Assembly: GCA_964569295.1 (NCBI GenBank)
Contig: CAZMVU010000207.1
Span: 1 to 8,554 of the forward strand
Direction: 5' to 3'
Source of the DNA: CAZMVU01 sp964569295
GTDB taxonomy: Bacteria; Hydrogenedentota; Hydrogenedentia; Hydrogenedentales; JAGMZX01
DNA length: 8,554 bases
The translations under genes and the position numbers were made by a program. Positions 1 through 6,704 of the stretch are shown one piece after another (within the stretch, counting starts at the first letter, position 1; every line of letters begins with the position of its first letter). Under the pieces are notes generated by a model. It had not been told where the DNA came from and did not search any database. It saw nothing but the letters and a program-made list of their open reading frames with translations.

Positions 1-189
1 CTCGCCCTCCCTGCCCGCCGTGTTGGGGGATTGCGTGGGGTTTTCGGCTCGCGGGGACGCTCGCTTTCCCTGCCCGCCGCCTTGGGGGCTTACGTCGCGT
101 TTCGGCTCGCGGGTACGCTCGCCCTCCCTGCCCGCCGTGTTGGGGGATTGCGTGGGGTTATCGGCTCGCGGGTACGCTCGCCCTCCCTG
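1..189. repeat. Tandem repeat array, about 3.2 units of 58-59 bp
   Basis: Three head-to-tail units occupy 1-59, 60-117 and 118-176, followed by a 13-base partial copy at 177-189. Every unit starts with CTCGC and ends with a block like GGCTCGCGGGTACG. Units 1 and 3 differ at only two positions, while unit 2 is clearly diverged in its middle, giving an A-B-A' pattern. The array reaches the left edge of the window, so its true length is unknown. A 64-codon plus-strand reading frame (31-225) crosses the array, but the unit lengths are not multiples of three, it has no ribosome binding site, and its protein is just the translated repeat, so I do not call it a gene. Function unknown. Confidence 0.85.
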
Positions 190-230
190 TTGACCGGAAC
201 CCGGGCCTTTTCCGGCCTGCAATGACAAAC

Positions 231-262
231 TTGAAATGGCACCAACAATTATGGTTTATAAT
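231..262 (+). promoter_or_regulatory. Putative sigma-70 type promoter for the GDPD gene
   Basis: A perfect TATAAT lies at 257-262 in an AT-rich island of an otherwise GC-rich region. A TTGAAA at 231-236 could be the -35 box, but the spacer is 20 bp, longer than the preferred 17. Transcription would start near 268-270, giving a leader of about 45 nt before the ATG at 315. The -10 box is convincing by eye; the -35 pairing is doubtful. Confidence 0.45.
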
Positions 263-263
263 T

Positions 264-293
264 GGGAGGTAAGGCATGGGTGAGGGCCGTTGA
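264..293 (+). other. Strong ribosome binding site with a five-codon mini-ORF (MGEGR-stop)
   Basis: GGGAGGT at 264-270 sits 5 nt before an ATG at 276. That ATG opens a five-codon frame ending in TGA at 291-293. The frame is the same as that of the GDPD gene, whose first usable start is the ATG at 315, 21 nt after this stop. It may be a translated leader peptide, the remnant of a longer N terminus closed by a nonsense change, or chance. If transcription really starts near 268 from the TATAAT at 257-262, the Shine-Dalgarno sequence would lie at the very 5' end of the message. Confidence 0.3.
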
Positions 294-314
294 GAGGCTG
301 GAAACAGGCAAGGC

Positions 315-1259
315 ATGCAGGAAGAAGACTTACCTCCGCAACGTGACCGGGTGATTATCGCACACCGGGGTGCCAGTGGGTACTTACCGGAGCACACCCT
401 CGAAGGTTACTCCTTTGCATACGCGATGCGCGCGGACTACATCGAGCTTGACGTGGTGCTGTCGCGGGATAACCACCCCATCTGTGTGCATGACATCTAT
501 CTTGATAATGTCACGAATGTGCGCCATGTGTTTCCCGATCGCGGCCGGGCAGACGGCAAGTTTTACGTAGCCGACTTCACGCTCGAAGAGTTGAAGCGCC
601 TGCGCCCGCACGAACGCTTCCTCGGCCGGTTCCCCCAGGGGAAATCACGCTTCGAGATTCCCACGCTGAAAGAAGCCATCGAGCTTATCCAGGGACTCAA
701 CGCCAGCACCGGCCGCTGCGTGGGGCTCTTTGTGGAACTGAAAGACACTGACTGGCACCACGAGGAAGGCTTCGACCTCGAGAAGTCCGTGCTCGAGGAA
801 CTCCTCGCGCACGACTATACGAGCGAGGCCGACCCGGTGTTTGTGCAGTGCTTCGAGCAGGCGGCCTTGCGCCGGCTGCGGGAAGAGCTGGACTGCCCCT
901 TCCCCCTCTTGCAGCTTATGTGGGAGCATGAAAAATACGACGCTATGGCGGGGCCGGGCGCGCGCGGTCTCGAGGATGTCGCTTCGTACACGATCGGCAT
1001 CTCCGTATCGAAGGCGATGCTCCAGCGCGACCCCACCCTCCTGACGCGTGCGCACGGTTTGAATTTGATGGTGAACGTGTACACCTTCCGTGCGGACCAA
1101 CTCGCCGACGGCTACAACTCGCATGCCGAGGAACTGCGTGATTTCCTCAAACAGTACGATGTGGACGGCATCATCACGGACTTCGCCGACACGGCCGTGT
1201 CCGTGAATGCCGAGCTGGCGGCGCCGCCCTCTTCGAAGCCCTACGCGCAAACCGCATGA
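315..1259 (+). CDS. glpQ: Glycerophosphodiester phosphodiesterase, GlpQ type
   Basis: This 314-residue protein should hydrolyse glycerophosphodiesters (deacylated phospholipids) to sn-glycerol 3-phosphate plus an alcohol, using a metal-dependent TIM barrel. The N terminus carries IIAHRGASGYLPEHT with H17 and R18. E44 and D46 follow in YIELDVVLS, then H59 in ICVHD, which is the usual catalytic pair (H17/H59) with metal ligands. E141 in FVELKD is the expected third ligand, and DGIITDF (284-290) closes the barrel. The insert after strand 2 (about 62-95, with FPDRGRADGKFY) matches the GlpQ branch rather than the shorter UgpQ branch. No signal peptide is visible: the HRG motif begins only 17 residues from the start. 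An in-frame stop at 291-293 rules out an upstream start. The ribosome binding site is weak (AGG at 306-308). The enzyme is therefore probably cytoplasmic, unlike E. coli GlpQ. The symbol is by similarity only. Confidence 0.92.
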   Translation: MQEEDLPPQRDRVIIAHRGASGYLPEHTLEGYSFAYAMRADYIELDVVLSRDNHPICVHDIYLDNVTNVRHVFPDRGRADGKFYVADFTLEELKRLRPHERFLGRFPQGKSRFEIPTLKEAIELIQGLNASTGRCVGLFVELKDTDWHHEEGFDLEKSVLEELLAHDYTSEADPVFVQCFEQAALRRLREELDCPFPLLQLMWEHEKYDAMAGPGARGLEDVASYTIGISVSKAMLQRDPTLLTRAHGLNLMVNVYTFRADQLADGYNSHAEELRDFLKQYDVDGIITDFADTAVSVNAELAAPPSSKPYAQTA

Positions 1260-1424
1260 TGGCCGGGTGTCGTGCGGCGTAAGCACCCGCCCGCGTGGGC
1301 CGGGCGGCCTGGCGCGTTTTCGTGCCATCTCTGAAGCGCGCCCAGCGTACAACACACACCGTACCCCGGGTGGTGTGGTTTCAGTCGTTCGCGCTATCCT
1401 GCCCGCGAAGTGTTATTCCCAACC

Positions 1425-1430
1425 AGGAGG
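1425..1430 (+). promoter_or_regulatory. Ribosome binding site fixing the lyase start
   Basis: A perfect AGGAGG lies 5 nt before the ATG at 1436. The frame is open back to 1295, but the 47 extra codons look like translated intergenic DNA and no comparable binding site precedes 1295. This site therefore decides the start. Confidence 0.85.
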
Positions 1431-1435
1431 TTGCC

Positions 1436-3430
1436 ATGCTCACCGCCATGCTCATCGCTTTTTCCGCCGCCACCCTCGAAACCACCCAGGATGTCTGCCG
1501 GGAAGAACCGGAACGGGTCGCGTATCTCTTCGCGCATCTTGATCTCGCGCACCCGGGACTCGGTGCGGTGGCAGCCGCGGCCGGGGAGGAAGACTGGCCG
1601 GGCGCGTGCACGGCGTTGCTTACCTATTACCGCGAAGAGCGGTTACCCGTTTACCGTGCCCGCCACGGTTCCCCGCAGGCAGGCTCACATTCGCAGAAAG
1701 CCGACCTGTTCCTTGACGACACGTTTGTCTATTTCGGCAAGGAGGGCGCCGTGCCGCGCCTGCCCCACGGCGGCTGGGACTGGGATGACCTGGGGCCAGA
1801 GAATGACCGGGAGTGGGCCTGGGGCATGAACCGGCACTTCCACCTGCGCATCCTGCTCAACGCCTACCACGCCACCGGGGAGCAGAAGTACCTCGACTTC
1901 ATGGAAGGGCTCCTGCAAGACTGGATCATCACCTCGGGTTATCCCGGCGAGAAGACACGTGGCGCGCGGTGGCGTGGACTCGAGACGGCGCTGCGCATGC
2001 GGTCCTGGCCACAGATTTTCTACGAGCTGCTCGAGGACACCGGTTTCTCCGACGCCACCCGCATCCTCATGCTTTCGCGTTTGCCCCAGCACGCCCACTA
2101 TCTGCGCCATTTCCATGGCTCGGGCAACTGGGCCACCATGGAAATGAACGGGCTGGCCACCATCGCCGTGGCATGGCCGGAGTTCAAGCGCGCGGAAACC
2201 TGGGCCGCCTATGCCGCCGAGGTCATCACGCGCGAGCAGGAGGAACAGGTCTATCCTGACGGCGTGCAGAAGGAACTATCGAGCCACTACCACCAGGTGG
2301 CGCTCAGAAATTTTCAGGCAATCGGCACACTCTTCGAAGGCACGCCGTACAGCTTGCCCGGCCGGTTTCGCCCCACCCTCGAGAAAATGTGGGCCTACCT
2401 CGCCTACTCGATGCGCCCGGACGGGTACGGGGTCATGAACAACGACAGTGACCGGGACCATACGGCGCCGCAGGTGCTGAGGCAGGCCGGTTCCTGCGAG
2501 CGGCCGGACTGGGCCTACATCGCCACGAACGGGGCGCAAGGCGCCGTGCCTGATCGGGGGCCGTCGGTGGTGTTTCCATGGGCGGGGCAGGCCATCTTCC
2601 GCAGCGGGTGGGACACCGGTGCGCGGTGGTGCTTCTTCGATTTCGGACCCTTTGGTACTGGCCACCAGCACCACGACAAACTGCACATCAGCATCCACGC
2701 CCACGGCCGCGACCTGCTCGTCGATTCGGGACGCTACACCTATGTGGGCGGCCCCTGGCGCTGCTTTTTCGTGGGCACGCGTGCGCACAACACGCTGCTC
2801 ATCGACGGGTGTGAACAAGACCGCGATCAGCTCGAGACGGACGAGCCGGCCGATGGACAGTACACGATCACCGAGGCATACGACTGCGCCCGGGGCACAT
2901 TCGATGCCGGCTACGCCGGACTCGATGGCGGCGCCACACACACGCGTGCGCTGGTTTATGTGAAGGACTCGCCCGTCGGCGATTACTACGTGGCCGTGGA
3001 CCGGGTGGCGAGCGATCGGCCGCGCACGATAACCGCCCTGTGGCACCTCGCGCCGGATTGCACGCCCGCAATGGATGGGGTGCGCTTGCGCACGACTGAC
3101 GACGGCAAGGGGAACCTCGCATTGACGCCATCCTCGGGCATGCCATGGGAGGTGCGCGTCGCCACGGGCGAGGAAGATCCCATTCAGGGCTGGTACAGCC
3201 TTGGGTACTACAAGAAGACCCCCGCGCCAACGCTGGTGTATACGGCGGAACTGCCGGAGAAGGAAATGGTCTTCGCGTGGGTAGTACGTACCGGGAAGGG
3301 AGAGGTTACCCCGCCAAAGGCCGTGCAGTGCGTGGCCGAGGGCGCGGGCGCCACGGTGACCATCGCCTGGGCCGAGGAAACACAGACCCTGCAGATTCCG
3401 CTGGAAGGAGCACCGGAGGTTGTACAATAG
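1436..3430 (+). CDS. Heparinase II/III-family polysaccharide lyase-like protein
   Basis: This 664-residue protein has the two-domain layout of the heparinase II/III superfamily: an all-alpha toroid (about residues 30-360) followed by a beta-sandwich (about 375 onward). These enzymes cleave uronic-acid-containing polysaccharides by beta-elimination. Candidate catalytic residues are N231 in GSGNWATMEMNG, Y285 in SSHYHQVALRNF and the histidines at 410, 412 and 413 in GTGHQHHDK. This agrees with the Asn-Tyr-His set of the family. HGRDLLVDSGRYTY (423-436) and TRAHNTLLIDG (448-458) are further hallmark segments. The start MLTAMLIAFSAA looks like a short secretion signal but lacks the usual basic residues, so export is likely but not certain. 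The substrate (heparan, alginate, other) cannot be read from the sequence. No sulfatase, transporter or SusC/D-like neighbour is present, so there is no local PUL context. No clear promoter or terminator separates it from the GDPD gene 176 bp upstream. Confidence 0.88.
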   Translation: MLTAMLIAFSAATLETTQDVCREEPERVAYLFAHLDLAHPGLGAVAAAAGEEDWPGACTALLTYYREERLPVYRARHGSPQAGSHSQKADLFLDDTFVYFGKEGAVPRLPHGGWDWDDLGPENDREWAWGMNRHFHLRILLNAYHATGEQKYLDFMEGLLQDWIITSGYPGEKTRGARWRGLETALRMRSWPQIFYELLEDTGFSDATRILMLSRLPQHAHYLRHFHGSGNWATMEMNGLATIAVAWPEFKRAETWAAYAAEVITREQEEQVYPDGVQKELSSHYHQVALRNFQAIGTLFEGTPYSLPGRFRPTLEKMWAYLAYSMRPDGYGVMNNDSDRDHTAPQVLRQAGSCERPDWAYIATNGAQGAVPDRGPSVVFPWAGQAIFRSGWDTGARWCFFDFGPFGTGHQHHDKLHISIHAHGRDLLVDSGRYTYVGGPWRCFFVGTRAHNTLLIDGCEQDRDQLETDEPADGQYTITEAYDCARGTFDAGYAGLDGGATHTRALVYVKDSPVGDYYVAVDRVASDRPRTITALWHLAPDCTPAMDGVRLRTTDDGKGNLALTPSSGMPWEVRVATGEEDPIQGWYSLGYYKKTPAPTLVYTAELPEKEMVFAWVVRTGKGEVTPPKAVQCVAEGAGATVTIAWAEETQTLQIPLEGAPEVVQ

Positions 3431-3450
3431 GCAATCTGACGGAGCGGTCA

Positions 3451-3472
3451 GATCGGTCCGATCGGTCCGATC
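3451..3472. repeat. Short tandem repeat GATCGGTCC x2 plus GATC
   Basis: GATCGGTCC occurs at 3451-3459 and again at 3460-3468, followed by GATC at 3469-3472. A small inverted repeat, TCTGAC (3435-3440) with GTCAGA (3447-3452), leads into it. It lies in the 3' region between two convergent genes, so it is not coding. This kind of element could be dispersed elsewhere in the genome, which cannot be tested here. Confidence 0.75.
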
Positions 3473-3480
3473 AACAAGCA

Positions 3481-3514
3481 CGCGGGCCGTTTCCGCAGAG
3501 GGAAACGGCCCGCG
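3481..3514. terminator. Bidirectional terminator between convergent genes
   Basis: A perfect 14-bp GC-rich stem (3481-3494 with 3501-3514) encloses a 6-nt loop, GCAGAG. It lies 50 bp after the lyase stop and 21 bp after the hppA stop, where one hairpin could end both transcripts. Neither flank has a long T run: the plus side reads AAGGTACGTC and the minus side TGCTTGTTGATC. If it is intrinsic it is therefore not of the canonical U-tract type. Its symmetry and location still make this role the simplest reading. Confidence 0.75.
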
Positions 3515-3535
3515 AAGGTACGTCTTGGGGTTGGG

Positions 3536-5884
3536 TTATTCGACCGTGCCGATAAGCGTCAGGTCGACATCCCAGGCCACGGGCTTGGCCTTATGGAAGA
3601 GCTGAACGGAGCCGGTTTCTGCATCGTCTAGGTAGCCCTTCAGGGCGTCGCGCGCAACATTGAGCGTTTCGTACGCGGTCACTTCGAGTGCGCCATTGTC
3701 GTGATGAACGACCACCCACTCTTCGTCGAACAGGGCGAGCTGATCGGTCTCGACCGCTTCCTGCACGATTTCCTCGGGCACGTTCGGATAGGCCGCGAAC
3801 TGATCGGCGCTCGCATAGGTCACGTAGAATAGCGGCGCGAGCACGAGCGAGATGACGCTCATGAGCTTGATGAGAATGTTGATGGACGGGCCGACGGTGT
3901 CTTTGAGCGGGTCGCCGACGGTATCGCCCACGACAGCCGCCTTGTGGGCTTCGGAGCCCTTGCCGCCGTAGTGGCCTTCCTCGATGTATTTCTTCGCGTT
4001 GTCCATGGCGCCGCCGCTGTTCGCGGTCTGCAAACCGAGCATGACGCCGGTGGCGATGGAGCCCACGAGCATGCCTGCGAGCCCTTCCGCACCCAGTGCA
4101 AAGCCGATGATCACCGGCAACACGATGGCGAGGCCACCGGGGAAGAGCATCCCCTTGATGGCGCCGTCGGTCGCGATGGCCACGCAGCGGGTGCTGTCGG
4201 GCTCGACGCCTTCCTCACCTTCACGCAGGCCGGGAATCTCTTTGAACTGGCGGCGCACTTCCATGATCATCGTGTCGGCGCAGCTACCCACCGCGCGGAA
4301 GAGCATGGAGGAGAAGAAGAAGGGTATCATCGCGCCGATGAGCAGGCCCGCGAGAATCTGCGGGTCATCCAGGCTGACGCCCGGGCCCATGGTCAGCCCG
4401 GAGGCGAGCATGAACGCGCTCAGCAGCCCAATGGCCGCAAAGGCCGCTGAACCAATCGCGAAACCCTTGCCGATGGCCGCCGTGGTGTTGCCCACCGCGT
4501 CCAGGTTGTCGGTGATCTCACGGACCTTCGGGTCGAGATGCGCCATTTCGGCGATGCCGCCCGCGTTGTCCGCAATCGGACCGTAGGAGTCGACCGCTAC
4601 GACCATACCGGTCGTGGCCAGCATGCCGAGCGCCGCCAGCGCCACGCCATAGAGGCCCGCCACGCTGAACGCGGCGATAATGGCCACGGCCAGCACGAGC
4701 GCGGGCCCCCAGGTGCTCTCCATACCCACGGCCGTTCCCTCGACCACCGCTGTCGCGGGGCCGGTCTGACAACGTTCAGCGAGTTTCTTCACCGGGTTGT
4801 AGGCCGTCGAGGTGAAGTACTCGGACACGAAGCCGACGACGCTGCCGGCGATGATGCCGATGATCGTGGCTGCGACCGGGCCCCACCATTGGTACACAAC
4901 GCCGTTGAGCTCAAATTCCGAGCCGCCCACAGCGCCATAGACGAGCACGCCGAGCACGGCGAGCAGCGCGCTGAGGTAGGTGCCCATCATGAGCGCTTTT
5001 TGCGGGTTATCCTGGGCGTATTTCTTGACGTACAGGACGCCAATAATCGATGCAATAATGCCAACGGCCGCGGTCATGAACGGGAAGGCCGTGGCATACG
5101 TGCTGGCCTCGCCGGTAGCGGCAACGGTAATCATGGTGGCGATGGCGAGGGACGCGATGATGGACGCGACGAAGGATTCGAGCAGGTCGGCGCCAAGGCC
5201 GGCCACGTCGCCCACGTTGTCGCCCACGTTGTCGGCGATAACGGCCGGGTTACGCGGATCGTCTTCGGGAATGCCTGCCTCGACCTTGCCCACCAGGTCG
5301 GCGCCCATGTCGGCGCCTTTGGTGAAGATGCCGCCGCCCGAGCGGCCGAACAGCGCCACGAGCGAGGCGCCCATCGCGTACCCGTTCACGATGACGGGAT
5401 CACGGAACACGAGCCACACGACGACCAGGCCAAACAGGGCGATGCCGACCACGCCCAGGCCCATGACGGCGCCGCCGCTGATAGCCACATCCAAGGCGGC
5501 CTTCACGCCGCCGGATTCGGCCGCGGCAGTGGTGCGGGCATTGGCGCGCGTGGCGATGGACATGCCGAGCACGCCGGCACAGGCGCTTGCCAGGGCGCCC
5601 ATGAAAAACGCCACGGCGGTTTTCCAGTTCAGACCGAAGTCCGGGTCGATGATGCCAATGACGGCGAGAATGAGCATGATAACGACGATGAAGCTACCTA
5701 CATAGGTATATTCCTTTTTTAGAAACGCCGCCGCACCCTGCTGTACACGCCGCGACAGCAGCGCCATGTGCTCGGTTCCCTGCGGCTGTTTCAGCACGTA
5801 GGAAATGAGGTACAGAACAAAGAGCAAGGCGGCGCCAATAGCCACACCGGACAAACTCACGGCTACAATAAGTGCTACATCCAT
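3536..5884 (-). CDS. hppA: Membrane-bound K+-dependent type pyrophosphatase (Na+ or H+ pump)
   Basis: This 782-residue integral membrane protein couples hydrolysis of pyrophosphate to ion pumping. About 16 hydrophobic segments are visible (first 5-27, last about 667-690). The active-site set is complete: DMGADLVGK (192-200), the Asp-rich D218/D222/D226 in ADNVGDNVGDVAG, D628/N629 with K631/K632, and GDTVGDPLKD (653-662). GNTTAAIGKG (465-474) has Ala469 and Gly472 where K+-independent enzymes carry Lys and Thr, which points to K+ dependence. Glu236 in ADLLES occupies the position typical of Na+-transporting members, so Na+ or mixed Na+/H+ pumping is more likely than the plant-type H+ mode (inference). 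About 95 acidic residues follow the last membrane segment, where family members normally end. The start ATG has AAGGAG at 5898-5903, a rather long 13 nt upstream. The gene lies 88 bp downstream of rnc and may have its own promoter. Confidence 0.96.
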   Translation of the reverse strand: MDVALIVAVSLSGVAIGAALLFVLYLISYVLKQPQGTEHMALLSRRVQQGAAAFLKKEYTYVGSFIVVIMLILAVIGIIDPDFGLNWKTAVAFFMGALASACAGVLGMSIATRANARTTAAAESGGVKAALDVAISGGAVMGLGVVGIALFGLVVVWLVFRDPVIVNGYAMGASLVALFGRSGGGIFTKGADMGADLVGKVEAGIPEDDPRNPAVIADNVGDNVGDVAGLGADLLESFVASIIASLAIATMITVAATGEASTYATAFPFMTAAVGIIASIIGVLYVKKYAQDNPQKALMMGTYLSALLAVLGVLVYGAVGGSEFELNGVVYQWWGPVAATIIGIIAGSVVGFVSEYFTSTAYNPVKKLAERCQTGPATAVVEGTAVGMESTWGPALVLAVAIIAAFSVAGLYGVALAALGMLATTGMVVAVDSYGPIADNAGGIAEMAHLDPKVREITDNLDAVGNTTAAIGKGFAIGSAAFAAIGLLSAFMLASGLTMGPGVSLDDPQILAGLLIGAMIPFFFSSMLFRAVGSCADTMIMEVRRQFKEIPGLREGEEGVEPDSTRCVAIATDGAIKGMLFPGGLAIVLPVIIGFALGAEGLAGMLVGSIATGVMLGLQTANSGGAMDNAKKYIEEGHYGGKGSEAHKAAVVGDTVGDPLKDTVGPSINILIKLMSVISLVLAPLFYVTYASADQFAAYPNVPEEIVQEAVETDQLALFDEEWVVVHHDNGALEVTAYETLNVARDALKGYLDDAETGSVQLFHKAKPVAWDVDLTLIGTVE

Positions 5885-5926
5885 GGTGCTGGACTCTCTC
5901 CTTTCTTTGCGGCCCGGCCGCTATTT

Positions 5927-5940
5927 ACTTAACGTTAAGT
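5927..5940. promoter_or_regulatory. 14-bp perfect palindrome upstream of hppA, possible operator
   Basis: ACTTAACGTTAAGT is perfectly self-complementary and stands out as AT-rich between GC-rich flanks. It lies 43 bp before the hppA start in the rnc-hppA gap. On the minus strand it falls inside a weak promoter-like arrangement, TTGCGG then 17 nt then TAAATA. A dimeric repressor or activator site is the natural reading, but no known operator matches it from memory. Confidence 0.4.
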
Positions 5941-5972
5941 CAGCCCGCAAAGTACGGACTACTGTTATCACC

Positions 5973-6704
5973 TCAATCGAAGGTATACCCCTCGTTTTCC
6001 AATGCCTCGCGCGCCGCCTCCTGCTCCGCCGCTTTCTTACTCTGCCCACGCCCGCGGCCGGCTTCGCCGCCCTGCAACCACACCGCCACCTCGAACTCGC
6101 GCTGGTGGTCCGGGCCTTCGCATCGTACGACCTCGAACACCGGCAACGCCCTGTGCTGGGCCTGGCAGTAATTTTGCAGGCGCGACTTGAAGTCCCACAC
6201 GTGGTCATGATGCACAATCGCGTTCAGCGTCGCATCGAAAAGCCGGTTCACCAGCCCCTGCGCCGCCGGCCACCCCGTGTCGAGGTAAACCGCGCCGATA
6301 AAAGCCTCCATGCAATCCGCCAGCAAGGCGGTGCGTTGTCGCCCTCCGGACATTTCCTCGCCGCGTCCCAGGCGAATCACCGGCGCCAGGTTCAACTCGC
6401 GGGCCACCTTGGCCACGATACGCCGATTGACCAGGCTTGCCCGCAGCCGGCTGTATTCACCCGGCGTGCGGCCCGGCATCACCTCGAATAACCGATGGGA
6501 AATAGCCAGCCCCAACACCGCGTCGCCCAAAAACTCGAGCGACTCGTAGTCCTGCACCACCTCGTCCGACTCGGCCACCAGCGACGCATGCGTCAGCGCC
6601 CGGTCGTAAAGGCCGAAATCATGGATTTCTACGCCCGCCCGGGCCGCTAATGCGCCCAACTCCTCGGCGCGTGCCGAGCTGTCACTGGTACTTCCGAAAC
6701 ACAA
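5973..6704 (-). CDS. rnc: Ribonuclease III
   Basis: This 243-residue endonuclease cuts double-stranded RNA, for example in rRNA precursor processing and mRNA turnover. The N-terminal RNase III domain has the signature YESLEFLGDAVLG with E54, E57 and D61, plus E83 in PGEYSRLR. D130 and E133 in LADCMEAFIGA complete the Mg2+-binding set in the normal spacing. A double-stranded-RNA-binding domain follows at about 171-238, with KSRLQNYCQ and QSKKAAEQEAAREAL. Length is typical. The start is a TTG at 6704, inside the last codons of fabF (23-bp overlap). An in-frame TAG at 6729-6731 with no start codon after it excludes anything longer, and a TTG at 6659 is the only early alternative. No good Shine-Dalgarno sequence precedes it, so translation is probably coupled to fabF. 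The fabF-rnc order is common in bacteria. Confidence 0.96.
   Translation of the reverse strand: MCFGSTSDSSARAEELGALAARAGVEIHDFGLYDRALTHASLVAESDEVVQDYESLEFLGDAVLGLAISHRLFEVMPGRTPGEYSRLRASLVNRRIVAKVARELNLAPVIRLGRGEEMSGGRQRTALLADCMEAFIGAVYLDTGWPAAQGLVNRLFDATLNAIVHHDHVWDFKSRLQNYCQAQHRALPVFEVVRCEGPDHQREFEVAVWLQGGEAGRGRGQSKKAAEQEAAREALENEGYTFD

Noticed and set aside
1..189. CRISPR array
   Set aside because: Units 1 and 3 match across their whole length, so there are no unique spacers. Only three units are seen and no cas gene is present.
31..225. 64-codon plus-strand frame as a small gene
   Set aside because: It is a translation of the tandem repeat, changes phase between units, and has no ribosome binding site.
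291..293. In-frame TGA before the GDPD as a selenocysteine codon
   Set aside because: The family has no selenocysteine at this place, the GDPD domain begins after it, and no SECIS-like element was evident.
1264..1289. CGGGTG/CACCCG stem as a terminator after the GDPD gene
   Set aside because: Only 6 bp with a 14-nt loop and no T-run in a GC-rich region; not distinguishable from chance.
1295..1435. Longer N terminus for the lyase starting at 1295
   Set aside because: The extra 47 residues are basic and unstructured with no family match, whereas AGGAGG and an ATG with a signal-like start lie at 1425-1438.
2276..3481. 401-codon minus-strand frame inside the lyase gene
   Set aside because: Antisense shadow; the plus-strand frame carries all the family motifs and a strong ribosome binding site.
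4538..5722. 394-codon plus-strand frame inside hppA, and similar ones at 3944-4450, 3984-4586 and 4980-5705
   Set aside because: They are antisense to a complete, motif-rich pyrophosphatase. Their composition is that expected of reversed GC-rich coding DNA, and no ribosome binding site or recognisable domain is seen.
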